This document shows, piece by piece, positions 47,421-59,796 of a DNA stretch of 64,000 nucleotides. This DNA comes from Homalodisca vitripennis (taxonomy: Eukaryota; Arthropoda; Insecta; Hemiptera; Cicadellidae). Under the pieces are notes generated by a model. The model was not told the origin of the DNA, did no database searches, and saw only the letters and a list, made by a program, of their open reading frames with translations. The position numbers and the translations under genes are program-made. Within the stretch, counting starts at the first letter, position 1, and every line of letters starts with the position of its first letter. Where the stretch lies: NCBI RefSeq assembly GCF_021130785.1, contig NC_060215.1, forward strand, positions 118,444,501 through 118,508,500, given 5' to 3'.

Positions 47421-48370
47421 ACAAAGCAAATTGACTTTCTGTGTACCTTATAGATTTAGATAGACTTGTTTTTAAGTTAAATAACTTTTGTATTACAAAT
47501 CACACACAAAATTGTGTATGGACCAACATATTTTTAAATATTATAATAAAAACGTTTATGCAAAATGTATATCTATACAGGTAAATATAGAATATACAAA
47601 AATCCCACATTCATAAGCAATAGATTCTTATGACTTTTGAAATTTTCATAATTAAGTTTGGTTATACTTTTAGATCCAAATAAACTTTCACAACAAAGTA
47701 CTTGATTTATGCGAAGAGTTGAAGAGTTCACCGTAATACTTTCGCTCTTCACTAGGAAACGCTGTCTGTGGGGGGGGGGGGGTTGCTTATTCGGGCACTG
47801 CAACTGCGCTGATTTAGAACCGCCTTTTGATATTTTACATCGTTAATGTTACGAAAATAAAACACTTCGTTTCGAGGTTAGAGTATTCCTAAAGGAATAA
47901 AGTTTGAACAAAGAACCTTTGTTCCTTACACTGCTTTTGTGAACCTTTAACAACTTTGTATTATATTTATGAAATTATATGCTATTAAATTAAATATATG
48001 TCTTGATTTATAATTTCGATAACAATATTTTTATTTTTAAATTACCTAAGGCCGTTACATCTCTTAATTTTGCTTTTTTACACTTTTTTAGTAATGACTT
48101 CTTGCGCACCCTTTAAGCTCATCCCGTATATTGTCTTACACACATAGCCATATAACTTCATATATTAGAATTTGTTGCATCTTTCTCATGTAGTTTCATT
48201 ATCATAACTGATTAAATTATTACTTTTTACAATGCTTGAATGTAGTTAATATGTATCCAAACAGAGTATGTTACAATTAGTTATTTTTAGTTATCTTTAA
48301 ATAATATCATTTTAATTTTGTTCAAAACTTTACAAGTACTATTTGTGATTGCAAACTCCAGGGACCAGTG
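47420..48370. other. stretch without supported gene; G13 run
   Basis: The 76-codon minus frame at 47573-47803 runs through a G13 tract (47770-47782) and has no motif. The rest is AT-rich. Confidence 0.4.
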
Positions 48371-48373
48371 AGG

Positions 48374-50690
48374 GTGTACTGATATCACGGCGACTATTGG
48401 TGTCTTTGCTGCCTGATAGGTTCATTCATCACGACCTCTGACAGACGTAAACACAGCAGGAGGAGGGTGTGCTGATATCACGGCGACTATTGGTGTCTTT
48501 GCTGCCTGATAGGTTCATTCATCACGACCTCTGTCAGACGTAAACACAGCAGGAGGAGGGTGTACTGATATCACGGCGACTATTGGTGTATTTGCTGCCT
48601 GATAGGTTCATTCATCACGACCTCTGACAGACGTAAACACAGCAGGAGGATGGTGTGCTGATATCACGGCGACTATTGGTGTCTTTGCTGCCTGATAGGT
48701 TCATTCATCACGACCTCTGACAGACGTAAACACAGCAGGAGGAGGGTGTACTGATATCACGGCGACTATTGGTGTATTTGCTGCCTGATAGGTTCATTCA
48801 TCACGACCTCTGACAGACGTAAACACAGCAGGAGGAGGGTGTGCTGATATCACGGCGACTATTGGTGTATTTTCTGCCTGATAGGTTCATTCATCACGAC
48901 CTCTGACAGACGTAAACACAGCAGGAGGAGGGTGTACTGATATCACGGCGACTATTGGTGTCTTTGCTGCCTGATAGGTTCATTCATCACGACCTCTGAC
49001 AGACGTAAACACAGCAGGAGGAGGGTTTGTACTGATATCACGGCGACTATTGGTGTATTTGCTGCCTGATAGGTTCATTCATCACGACCTCTGACAGACG
49101 TAAACACAGCAGGAGGAGGGTGTACTGATATCACGGCGACTATTGGTGTCTTTGCTGCCTGATAGGTTCATTCATCACGACCTCTGACAGACGTAAACAC
49201 AGCAGGAGGAGGGGTTTTTGTTGTACTGATATCACGGCGACTATTGGTGTATTTGCTGCCTGATAGGTTCATTCATCACGACCTCTGACAGACGTAAACA
49301 CAGCAGGAGGAGGGGTTGTACTGATATCACGGCGACTATTGGTGTCTTTGCTGCCTGATAGGTTCATTCATCACGACCTCTGTCAGACGTAAACACAGCA
49401 GGAGGAGGGTGTACTGATATCACGGCGACTATTGGTGTATTTGCTGCCTGATAGGTTCATTCATCACGACCTCTGACAGACGTAAACACAGCAGGAGGAG
49501 GGTGTGCTGATATCACGGCGACTATTGGTGTATTTGCTGCCTGATAGGTTCATTCATCACGACCTCTGACAGACGTAAACACAGCAGGAGGAGGGTGTGC
49601 TGATATCACGGCGACTATTGGTGTATTTTCTGCCTGATAGGTTCATTCATCACGACCTCTGACAGACGTAAACACAGCAGGAGGAGGGTGTGCTGATATC
49701 ACGGCGACTATTGGTGTATTTTCTGCCTGATAGGTTCATTCATCACGACCTCTGACAGACGTAAACACAGCAGGAGGAGGGTGTGTACTGATATCACGGC
49801 GACTATTGGTGTCTTTGCTGCCTGATAGGTTCATTCATCACGACCTCTGACAGACGTAAACACAGCAGGAGGAGGGTGTGCTGATATCACGGCGACTATT
49901 GGTGTATTTGCTGCCTGATAGGTTCATTCATCACGACCTCTGACAGACGTAAACACAGCAGGAGGAGGGTGTGTACTGATATCACGGCGACTATTGGTGT
50001 CTTTGCTGCCTGATAGGTTCATTCATCACGACCTCTGACAGACGTAAACACAGCAGGAGGAGGGTGTACTGATATCACGGCGACTATTGGTGTCTTTGCT
50101 GCCTGATAGGTTCATTCATCACGACCTCTGACAGACGTAAACACAGCAGGAGGAGGGTGGTGTACTGATATCACGGCGACTATTGGTGTATTTGCTGCCT
50201 GATAGGTTCATTCATCACGACCTCTGACAGACGTAAACACAGCAGGAGGAGGGTGTACTGATATCACGGCGACTATTGGTGTCTTTGCTGCCTGATAGGT
50301 TCATTCATCACGACCTCTGACAGATGTAAACACAGCAGGAGGAGGGTGTGCTGATATCACGGCGACTATTGGTGTCTTTGCTGCCTGATAGGTTCATTCA
50401 TCACGACCTCTGACAGATGTAAACACAGCAGGAGGAGGGTGTGTACTGATATCACGGCGACTATTGGTGTCTTTGCTGCCTGATAGGTTCATTCATCACG
50501 ACCTGAGACATACGTAAGAACAGCAGGTACAGGGTGTGCTGATATCACGGCGACTATTGGCGTCTTTACTGGCTGATAGGTGCATTCCTCACGAACTGAG
50601 ACATACGTAAAAACAGCAGGCACAGGGGGTTGTGCTGATATCACGGCGACTATTGGTGTCTCTGTTGGCTGCTAGGTGCATTCATCACCT
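48374..50690. repeat. satellite-like array, 93-bp unit, 25 copies
   Basis: The block GATATCACGGCGACTATTGG recurs 25 times, from about 48380 to 50637, with a usual spacing of 92-93 bp. Length changes are confined to the GGAGGAGGG-TGT joint (for example GGGTTTGT, GGGGTTTTTGTTGT, GGGGTTGT). The 22-23 left copies are almost identical, differing mainly at TACT/TGCT, GTCTTT/GTATTT and GTCAGACG/GACAGACG. The last two or three are diverged (GAGACATACGTAAGAACAGC, CAGGTGCATTCCTCACGAAC), suggesting older, non-homogenised array edges on the right. The unit is much GC-richer than the flanks and has no long open frame, as 93-bp periodic frames are broken by the joint indels. Confidence 0.97.
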
Positions 50691-50699
50691 AACATAACT

Positions 50700-51800
50700 C
50701 TGTCCATGTTTATTACATGTCTGAGATTACCTGGTCTCTTTTTATGCACCCTTTTATGTTTGAGAGAACGAGATTAACTAGAGTGACTTTGTTAAATAAC
50801 TTCTTATGTTAGTATTTACTTCTCCTATGTTTGTGTGTTTAAAAACACAGCAGACTTTTCTAAATATGAACTCGTTACTAATCCATAAAAGAAATTTACG
50901 TTTTAGTGTTGTATTGAGTTTTCAGTTTTAGAAGAGTTACACGTATTAAAACATTCCATTTGCCATCTGACATCTATGCTAGAATTGCTCGGCTTTCCTT
51001 AGGTTCCCACCAATGCTAAATTTCCACCCCAAACTTCCTCCCGTGTGAACTTTTAAAGGTAAATTACCTTCCATACTTCCCATAGTCGCAAAATATTTCT
51101 TATGTATAAATATAATATAACTTATGTAGGAAATAAAATTTGAACACTTAAAGAGGTAATGTAAAAAACTTATATAAAAGGGAGCAATCAGAACGACCTT
51201 AATTAAAAATTAACCAATATAATTAGAGAGAGACTTGGATCACACCTGCACATCCTGCACACCCACGCACACACATTACACACACCACTCACGCACACCC
51301 ACACACTACACACACACACACTCATGCACACCCACACATGCACGCACAACACGCCCTCATTGGCCTGCACTCAAAAGATTATACAAACTCACCGAACACT
51401 CGGAATAACATTACATGTATTACAAAAATATAACAGTAATTTAATACATAAAAAAGCATACCTAGGTGTAGATTGAGGAAACATACTGACAAAACGCATC
51501 TCGCTCAGCATCTACTAATCATTTATTAACTAAATTTTTGTACGTACTACTCTTTTTCGTAAGAGATTATATTTAGTTGCTTATATATGCCTAGTGAGCT
51601 TATAAATGTGAATGTTGGTTCAAATAGGAATATAGTTGTTACTTTAGAGTTTCTTATATTATTCATTTCATCATTTACTTAACACAAATTTTGCGACAGT
51701 GAAGGTACTCTTTCAGTTTCTGATAATGAAGAGAAAATAAAAAGGTTAGCCTCTTGTTTGGTTATAAAGTATATTTTGTTGTTAGGAGAATAGGTCTCAA
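50700..51800. other. stretch without gene; CA-rich low complexity at 51240-51350
   Basis: Apart from an imperfect (CA)n-rich tract (CACACCCACGCACACAC type) I see nothing annotatable here. Confidence 0.4.
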
Positions 51801-52745
51801 AATGATGCCAAAACGTTAGATATGTGTTTGCGATTCATAGTGTACAAGTAGGCATATTTGGGCCACAATTTGTTTCTGCCATTATGAACCTTCTTCTACC
51901 ATTAAAGTTGGATGCTCACATGAAAGCCTTGGTTGATTTGTTTGTAAACTGTAGCTGAATAATCAATTACCAAAGCTGCCAAAGAGGTAATTGAAGACAA
52001 CCATTTAAGTAACAAAATTATTGTTGCTTTTGACAGGACATGGCCGGCAGGAGTGCTAAAACACGTCTCTCAATGGAATTGGCACTGCCACTTTACTAGA
52101 AATGGTTAAAGTGTTAGATATAGGTATTTGATTTAAATACTGCCAGGAATGGTTAAAGTGTTAGATATAGGTATTTGATTTAAATACTGCCAGGAATGGT
52201 TAGAGTGTTAGACATAGGTATTTGATTTAAATACTGCCAGGAATGCACTAAAACCTTAAATATTCCCATGCGGGATGTGTGAAGTATTACCAAAGTTCTA
52301 GTGGTGGTGTGAAGTCTGTAGGCATATAGAATATTTTCTCACTCAGTGCCAGAAGCATTAATGCACCACGTGAATAAAATATTCAGATGCCGCTCAAAAG
52401 AAAAATTTTCACAAAGATATCATCATGGAATTTGATAGAGAGAGAAATTTCCAAGATAGTGTTTGTAAGGTACAATACTCTGAAACGTATAGCATTATAC
52501 GCAGTAATAACATTTAGTGATGGTGCAATCGCCAAGTTAAAAGCTTGAGAACATGGGTGTAGAAGCAGAAAAGATTACATACAATGGATTGTATAACTTT
52601 GATACAATGAGAGTTAAAAAAGTTGAAAAGCCTCACAAAAAATTACCAAAGAAGCTAGAGTGAATAAAAGACAAATTAAAAGAAAGAAAGAAGACCAGGA
52701 GCAGGATACGAGTCACAATATGGCATTGGGGACATTTAAATGTAA
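51800..52745 (+). pseudogene. Mutator-like transposase relic
   Basis: In shifting plus-strand frames one reads VFAIHSVQVGIFGPQFVSAI then MNLLLPLKLDAHMKALVDLF (51830-51945), and KAAKEVIEDNHLSNKIIVAFDRTWPAG (51980-52045). This mirrors the N-terminal part of arthropod Mutator-like transposases, where VA(F/L)DGTW carries a catalytic Asp (here DRTW). Further on come HAGCVKYYQSSSGGVKSVGI (52270-52325) and, at the end, AVITFSDGAIAKLKA, ENMGVEAEKITYNGLYNFDT and MRVKKVEKPHKKLPKK (52500-52665), matching the family's C-terminal end (SDG...K..LG....T..GL...D..R...A). Stops, shifts and an internal 47-bp triplication show it is dead. No terminal inverted repeats were identified. The family assignment is from memory of conserved wording. 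Confidence 0.55.
52101..52241. repeat. tandem repeat, 47-bp unit, 3 copies
   Basis: AATGGTTAAAGTGTTAGATA starts at 52101, 52148 and (with GTTAGAG variation) 52195, exactly 47 bp apart. It lies inside the Mutator-like relic. Confidence 0.95.
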
Positions 52746-52749
52746 GTTT

Positions 52750-53500
52750 TTAAGTACTATTTCTATTTGAGAGGTATTCCGAAACTTGTTATTTTGAGTT
52801 TTCATGTAGGCCTACCTGTGTTACAGCTTCAGAGTAAGGTACTGACTGGAAAGTTTTGGGTGTTTTACCTGTGTACCCAAAATACTTAATTTATACAGTG
52901 AGTAACAATAAAAAAACAATGATAGTAATATAACTTTATTTTTTTTTTCAAAAATAAATGTAATGTTATGATTTTTATAGTTTGAAATTTTGTAATAAAA
53001 GTAGGTATATCTACCTTAAAGTGTCATCAACATGGACAAAATAATCATCTGAATAGGCCTAGTAGGCTAAGTTTTCTCAGCAGTTACATGAAATGTTTAT
53101 GGTTTTCTATTTAAACACAAGTAAAACCATGTAGAGACCTTCTCCCCCAAAAAAAGAACTTTATACTTCCATAAACCTAATGGAATATACAATATACAAT
53201 TTTGTGTTGAAATAAATTAATTAGAATTTATAAACGCAAATTTGTATTCACCAGGTCCATTTAATTTATTAAAAGGAATACGAATATAACTTACACCAAG
53301 GTTTCTATATCGAGGAATATGCCATTGTCATAGTCGTGCATTAGTTAGCGGAAAGTTAGAAAAAATTATACATGTCAATAAATATAACGTAAAGTTATTG
53401 TATCTAATGTTTTTAAACTGTTTATATTTCATAGATAGAATAGTGTATATAGAAATAAAAACAAATTAGCCTACATGTTCGATTAATTTATTACATTAAA
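52750..53500. other. AT-rich stretch, nothing supported
   Basis: No motif, exon or repeat was recognised. Confidence 0.4.
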
Positions 53501-53504
53501 AGTT

Positions 53505-54225
53505 TATTTATAACATTGACCAGCATTGTTACTAAAGTAAATATCTAAGCAATATGTTTTTGAGAAATACAATAGCTCACATAATGATTTGTAGGGTGAA
53601 AAGGTCAGACTGCTGCTAGGATCCTCGTTATCTTCCTGAACCAGACATAAGCTAGATGAAGACGTTGATTGTAATAATGAATAACTCCAACACCAAGAAC
53701 TCTGGTAGCACTATAACTACTATAAGAAGTAGTATGATAAATTCACGTAGAGATGGAATAGCACACGTTATTTATAACATTGAGAAACTTTATTACCAAA
53801 GTAAATGTCCAAGCAATTTCTTTTTGAGAAATAAATGAGCTCACATAATGATTCAATAGCACACGTTATTTATAACATTGAGAAACTTTATTACCAAAGT
53901 AAATGTCTACGCAATTAATTTCTTTTGAGAAATAAATGAGATCACATAATGATTCAATAGCACACGTTATTTATAACATTGAGAAACTTTATTACCAAAG
54001 TAAATGTCTACGCAATCAATTTCTTTTTGAGAAATAAATGAGCTCACATAATGATTCGTAGAATGAAAAAGTCAGACTGCTGATAGGACCCACGTTATCT
54101 TCCTGAACCAGGCATAAACCAGACGAAAGACGCTGATTTAAATAATAATTAACACCAACACCAAAAACTGTGGTAGCATTATAACTACTATAAGAAGTAG
54201 GATGAGAAAGTCACATAGATATGCA
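53505..54225. repeat. nested duplication: ~100-bp unit x3 inside a duplicated ~250-bp block
   Basis: AATAGCACACGTTATTTATA starts at 53757, 53855 and 53956, with a unit of 98-101 bp (to about 54058). A block beginning GTCAGACTGCTG and running through CTTCCTGAACCAG to ACTACTATAAGAAGTAG occurs once to the left (about 53607-53745) and once to the right (about 54074-54205). A diverged copy of the 100-bp unit precedes the left block (about 53507-53580). The order is therefore unit, block, unit x3, block, pointing to duplication of unit plus block followed by expansion of the unit. The 60-codon frame at 53656-53838 is incidental. Confidence 0.85.
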
Positions 54226-54229
54226 AAAG

Positions 54230-55170
54230 CACGCTTGATCAGATGAAAAATTTACATTCTTATTATATAGAGTTGAAATTTATGTTTGCAAACTCCTGAG
54301 AGAGTTTATTCAGTCATTATTTTGTTGCTAATGAATAGGCCTACTGTATCTGTTTAATTCCGTTTCCAATCGGAAGTCACAGCCACCTGTGAATGTATCA
54401 TTATTGACGTTAGCCACATTACTTGTACTGTATGAAAAGTGCTTCATTAAGCCATGATTTAAACTTCGTAAACTTCACCATGATGACAACATGTCTTCTT
54501 CTTCGTAAGTGGAGTATTTACACAGTGCCGTAACACAGTTCTCTGCCGCGTGTGTTGTGCGCCCGCTAATCACATCGCCAGACTAGAAGAAATACCGATT
54601 ATTGACGATATCAGAATATAGCCTACCTCCCTGAATATTTGAAAAGTAGAATTGATTATACTCGTGAGTTATTTCTAATATTTTTACATTAAAACACTTA
54701 ACGCCAGATGACCCCCAAACTGGCCCACGAAAAAGCAAAGTTGTACTATTATAAAACAGTTTTCAAAGAAAAAACACGTTTTAAATTATTTTTTCGTATG
54801 AATTTTCTTTTTCAGAATATTCATACTGAACCATTATCTTTATACTAAATTGGATTATATGCAATATGGTTTAAAAAAGTATATAGTCTATAAACCATTC
54901 TTTTACGCTAAATTTAACCTAAAAGGTTATCACTATCAGAGAAAAATTAAAAATATAGTACCGTATTTAAAGTTTATGTAGGAAAATATCGTGTTTTATA
55001 AAATGTCTTATAACTTAAATTATTGAGCTGTCTGACTTGATGCAACTGAGAATTTGAAATGGCAGTCCAAGGAATGCAACAAGAATTCTAATCTTATCTA
55101 TTTTACAGATGGGGTTTCAAATGTATTATATAGCCTAATTTTACTAATTGACTGATAATTTATTAATAGT
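54230..55170. other. stretch without supported gene
   Basis: A GC-richer patch at 54490-54600 shows no exon structure. The rest is AT-rich. Confidence 0.35.
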
Positions 55171-55173
55171 AAA

Positions 55174-55725
55174 TCAGAAATACTTATTTACGTTATAAAA
55201 CTTGTTTTGCAGGTCTTGAAGAGAGAATAAAACACTTTGCAAGTGGAAGTCTCTCAGTTTTTCAGCCATCTCATCTATGAACAAATGACTCAAAATAACT
55301 TTTGTTAAATCCAATTGTAGAGTAAACCTGTCTGATAAACTCCTAATATCAATTTTGGTGAAACAAGTGTCAAATTTCGACCCAAGATGGACTGACATTG
55401 TTGGCCAAAAACAACTGCACAAATCTCACACGTACACAAGAAAGACAAGGGATGGCCTAACAGAAAATGTCAACAACCTTAAAGAAGAATATTAATTTTA
55501 GTAAATAAATTAATGTGTTTTGTACGAAAATTTTTAATAGTTTTCTTTAGAAATCTACTACATTTCTTCAGTTAATGCTGTAATTCCAATTCTTGGTAGT
55601 TACTGTCCTAATCTAATCATATTGTATTTCATTAAAATATACAAGAAAGTACTTGGCCTGCCTGCCTTCTAGATTTTTCAGTTTGGCCCTTGACAAAAAG
55701 TTTGGAGAACCCTATCCTAGAGGAA
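55174..55725 (-). mobile_element. weak candidate for a hAT-type transposon remnant
   Basis: At about 55700-55715 the text GACAAAAAGTTTGGAGAACCC resembles the common hAT-Charlie-type terminus (complement GGGTTCTCCAAACTTTTTG). To its left a minus-strand frame (55174-55422) reads FDTCFTKIDIRSLSDRFTLQ then LDLTKVILSHLF, which could be the middle of a hAT/ZBED-type transposase. Neither observation is conclusive, and the opposite terminus was not found. Confidence 0.25.
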
Positions 55726-55759
55726 TAACAACACTACTAAGTGGTTTAGTCTGAAGCTG

Positions 55760-56160
55760 ACCTTATAATAAATGTTCAAACTGTCGTCCACCAGTTCATA
55801 TACAAGCGTAGCATCTTCTTATGAAGGATCGCTTGACTCTTAGCGCACTTCTCAAAGCATAGCATTCTTGAGCAGCATCGTGAATATGTTCATCAATATA
55901 TATCAATGTATGTGCCACAGTTCATTAATATTACATAACAGTTCAGCATAGACTTCTCTTTAAGATAACCCCAATAGTAAAAATTCAACGAATTTAAGTC
56001 AGGGAGCTTGGGAGGCCACTGAATGGGACCTAGTTGGCCAATCCACCCGCCTGGGTATTGCACATTTAAGAAGCACACACTGGCCTTGAGGTATGAGCTG
56101 GACAACCATCAATCTGAAACCAAATCTGTTGCTGTGTTGCCAAAGTCACATTGTCCAATA
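55760..56160 (-). pseudogene. mariner-like transposase relic, C-terminal catalytic part
   Basis: On the minus strand one reads, with frame changes, IWFQIDGCPAHTSRPVCAS (second catalytic Asp in QxDGxPAH, about 56130-56080). PGGWIGQLGPIQWPPKLPDL then NSLNFYYWGYLKEK (56050-55955, third catalytic region) follows, and finally CI-TGGRQFEHLL (about 55805-55770). This is the same transposase type as in the 37.1-39.7 kb element, but much more decayed. No TIRs were recognised. The corresponding N-terminal part may be the fragment at 61.02-61.23 kb. Confidence 0.7.
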
Positions 56161-56184
56161 GGTTTTGAAATTAATTTTCATGAA

Positions 56185-56500
56185 AATGAATGAATGAATG
56201 TTTATTCCAGCAACTGTACATGAAACACACTTAAAAATTAATTACATCATTAATGCACTAAGTAGATTATTATGAAAACAATAGTTTTACTAGTGATCTA
56301 GCTAAGGTAAAAGTTATATAGATAATAAGGAATAAAGCCTGCGTGGGAATTCAGCCTGTGCGCAGGCTTCAGTTAATCATCCACCATGATAACTTAAAAT
56401 GAAGAACTTGACATGTTTATTATCATTATAAAGAATGTGCTAGAATTATTAACATAAAATTTAAATTGAAAATAAAAGAAAGAAAAGCCCAATTTAATTA
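56185..56500 (-). mobile_element. LINE 3' UTR and (ATTC)n tail, minus strand
   Basis: Read on minus, the segment contains GGCTGAATTCCCACGCAGGC and ends TTGCTGGAATAAACATTCATTCATTCATTTTC (about 56215-56185), i.e. AATAAA plus a tetranucleotide tail typical of CR1/Jockey-group LINEs. It may be the 3' end of the LINE whose coding end lies at 59.95-60.4 kb, split by the plus-strand LINE between them. Confidence 0.45.
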
Positions 56501-56504
56501 TGAG

Positions 56505-56910
56505 AACAATGGAGGACATGGGAAACGTGAGGCTCTCCACGATATGGCTGACTTACTCTTCACTGCCAGAACACAGTTTCCTAATTCAAAATTAATCCTC
56601 AATAGTGTTCTCATCAGAAGACATTGGCTACCGAGCCCTTTTTGACTTTAATTCTCAATTGGAGTTAATGTGTAACAACTTCGGTGTTACTTTCACTGAG
56701 GCAAACTGTTGTGTTGGCAGGAGAGACCTTGCCCGTGACGATGTTCACTTTAGCCGTAGAGCTGTCTCTCGTTTGGGTTCGCTATTTGTGGATAATATTG
56801 CTGCTGTACTTAGTGGACTGGAAATACAGTATCGGGATGGAGTAACTCCTGCTGTTGGCTCTCACCTGAATAGTGAGAGCTCTGACTCCCTTCGGGTTTT
56901 GGAAAACTAG
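56505..56910 (+). pseudogene. LINE ORF1 C-terminal part: SGNH-type esterase end
   Basis: Frame one reads KREALHDMADLLFTARTQF, PNSKLILNSVLIRR. After one shift near 56615 the main frame continues DIGYRALFDFNSQLELMCNN, FGVTFTEANCCVGRRDLARD and DVHFSRRAVSRLGSLFVDNI. The D-D-V-H in RDLARDDVHFSRR is the block V Asp-x-x-His of SGNH hydrolases. The catalytic Ser block (GDSH) and GTND block would lie upstream and are missing, consistent with 5' truncation. ORF1 proteins of this kind bind LINE RNA and carry an esterase of uncertain role in transposition. A G10 run (56917-56926) separates it from ORF2. Confidence 0.75.
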
Positions 56911-56951
56911 CTGATAGGGGGGGGGGCAAATCATTTTTCGGGGTTGCTCAC

Positions 56952-59796
56952 TTGAACATGCGTTCTCTAAACACAGGGTTCCCCGAAATGTGTTCTTTAG
57001 TGAGTGATTTCGATTTTGATATCTTCGGAGTCTCAGAGACTTGGCTACATCCTGACACCCCTTCACACTTTTTCAATATACCAGGGTACTCGATGGTGCG
57101 TTGCGATAGGCAGCCCAGAGAGAACGAAAGTAGATCAGCAGGTGGTGGTGTTGCCTTGTACATAAAGCAAGAAATTGCGTATGAGCAATACATACTATCA
57201 GAAAACTTGGACACTGGTATAGAACACATATGTGTGACAATGAATGTGAAGGGGAAAAAGCTAGGTGTGTGTGTTGTATATCGGTCGCCTCGTACTAGAC
57301 ATACCTGCTTATCACCTCTATTTCGCTCCCTGTTTGTGGATCTTGTGGTCAAGGTTGACTCAGTCATCTGTTTGGGGGACACCAACATCGATCTACAGTG
57401 AAAGTCATGCAGTAAAGCAAGTTATTTACACCAACTCTAGAAAGCTAACAATGCCATTCAGCTGATAAAAGAACCAACAAGGGTAACGAGACACTCGGCT
57501 ACACTTCTGGACCACATCATAGTTGACAAGTCGGCCGAGGTTGAGAAAAATGGGGTAATCGATGCGGCAAACATTAGAGACCACAGTTTTATGAATATTA
57601 CAGACCATAGATTGATATATTGTACATTGGCATGTAGCAAAAGAAGAAACAAAGCTAAGTTCATTACTTACAGAGATTTTTCGAAGTTTGGTGGACAGCG
57701 TGCAATTGACCAAATGGCCAGCATTGATTGGAACTATGTTAACCAGCTTCAAGATGTTAATGAAATTGAGAAGGTTATCAGTGAAAATATTACTGTAGTT
57801 TATGATTAACAAGCACCAGTAGTATGCAAGAAAGTTACCAGGAAAAAAATCCCATGGCTGAATGATGAAACAAACAACTGAGTAAATTGAAAAAAGACTG
57901 TCACAAAATATACTGGACTTCAAGGAAGCAAGATGATTGGGAAAACTATAGATTGATTAGAAATAGACTAAACGGGCTGATGTGGAAAGCAAAGAGAGTT
58001 TTTCAAAGACAAACTTAGTTCATCAAAAAATCCCAAAGAATTCTGGTCTGTTATGAAAGAAAGCAACGCTGTTTCAAATGAAGATCACCAAGAAAACATT
58101 GCATCTCACTTGAAGGCTGAAGATAGAAATAATTTTTTTGGCGAAATGGGATCCAAACAAGAAATTGATTGTGATGTAATGAACATGTTCAAGCAAAGCA
58201 GATTAAATGAAACGCTACCAAAATTTACGTTTACACCTGTCAGTTCAGATGACGTGATATCAGTGATGAATGAAATTAAATCTAAGGCAGTTGGCAGTGA
58301 CAATATTTCTATAGACATGATACGCTCTGTTAGTTTTTATGCCAAAGAGTCCGTTACACATCTTGTAAACATGTCTCTTCAATCTGGAGTATTTCCTGAA
58401 AATTGGAAACTAAGCGAAGTAAGACCACTACCAAAAGTTACTAAGCCTGTGACAGTAGAGCAATTGAGACCTATTTCTATACTGCCAGCCATGTCTAAGG
58501 TACTAGAAAAGATCGTAATTAGGCAAATAATGTCCCACGTTGACTCAACAGATATCTTACCAAAACTACAATCAGGTTTTAGGAAAAATCACAGTACATG
58601 CATAGCCCTGACAAATTTAATATGCGACTTAATAGATGCAAAGGACAAAGGAAAATATAGCTCTATCATAATGCTGGATTATTCTAAAGCCTTTGATTCA
58701 ATACATGTCAACATGTCATAACAAGAAATGTTATCTGCAAAACTGAGTTATTTCGGCTTTGACGAAGACGTGGTTCAATGGATCAGGTCTTACCTGAGTT
58801 GCCGGCACCAGATCACCAAACTGGGGGACGAATCTTCAACACAACTGTTGAAAACAAGAGGTGTACCTCAAGGTAGTTGTCTAGGACCAATTTTGTACAG
58901 ATTGTACACGGCTGATTTCCCGAACTGTCTTCAAAGTTGCACTGCTCACTTGTACGCTGACGATTTACAGCTGCATTTTTCATACGAGCCAAGCCTCATG
59001 GAATCCGCCATTGATGGGATAAATTATGATCTTGAGGGAGTTATTAGATGGTCCTTTGCCAATGGTCTGGAATTGAATGTGAGTAAGTGCACAGTTCTCC
59101 ACACCGTGCCAGCAGAACTAGTACAGACCTTGAATGTGAATGGGAGGGCGGTTGTTCTGTTCGATACGAGCCTTAGGGTTTGTGAAAAAGCAAAAACTTT
59201 GGGGCTTGTGTTGGACAGTAAACTTTCGTTTTCAGACCATGTCACTGACACTATTCAGTGAGCACTGGGTAGATTAAAGGGTCTGTACAAATTTAGAAGC
59301 ATTTTTCCAGAATCTGCTAAGATACATCTAGTTAATTCACTGATCCTATCAGTATTTTACTATTGCTATCCTGCCTACGGCAACAGTTTATTGAAGGAGG
59401 ATCGGGATCAAATCCAGAGACTTCAAAACTCTGCCGTGAGGTTCATTTTCAACCTTAGACGCTTTGATCACGTATCCTCTTTCAGAGAAGAAATCAAAAT
59501 GTTGCCGATGGAGGAAATGTTGCAAGATGTTCAGCGGCTGTATGGTCCACAAAATTCTTTCCCTCAATGAAACGCGATACCTAGGTGAGAGGCTCTCATT
59601 TCGGGCGGAGGTGTCTCAGAGGGAGAGTCGCCATGGTGGAGTGCTGCACTTTCCAAAAGTATCAAAAGAGTGTGGGAGGAAAAGTTTTTCATTTTTTGGC
59701 CCAAAATTGTATAATGACCTCCCACATAGCCTTAAAGAAAACATATCTGTAGATACTTTCAAACGTAGATTAAGAAAAATGCTCATTAGTAAGTAA
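56952..59796 (+). pseudogene. LINE ORF2: AP-like endonuclease and reverse transcriptase, interrupted
   Basis: The endonuclease begins AHLNMRSLN (about 56946). It contains IFGVSETWLHPD (catalytic Glu), VCVVYRSPR, ICLGDTNIDL, ATLLDHIIVDKSAEV and FMNITDHRLIY (final His block, 57590-57620). A linker follows to about 58050. The RT shows VRPLPKVTKPVTVEQLRPIS, LQSGFRKNHSTCIAL, IIMLDYSKAFDSI (motif A), KTRGVPQGSCLGPILYRLYT (motif B) and AHLYADDLQLHF (motif C, 58950-58985). The C-terminal part reads LGRLKGLYKFRSIFP, RLQNSAVRFIFNLRRFDHV, GRKSFSFFGPKLYNDLPHSL and ends KRRLRKMLISK at 59796. Interruptions lie near 57400-57430, 57810, 57880, 58000-58050, 58720, 59261 and 59515. ORF2 makes cDNA at a nicked target (target-primed reverse transcription). 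Confidence 0.85.

Noticed and set aside
56948..57923. Minus-strand ORFs of 146 and 165 codons
   Set aside because: Antisense shadows of the LINE endonuclease frame on the plus strand.
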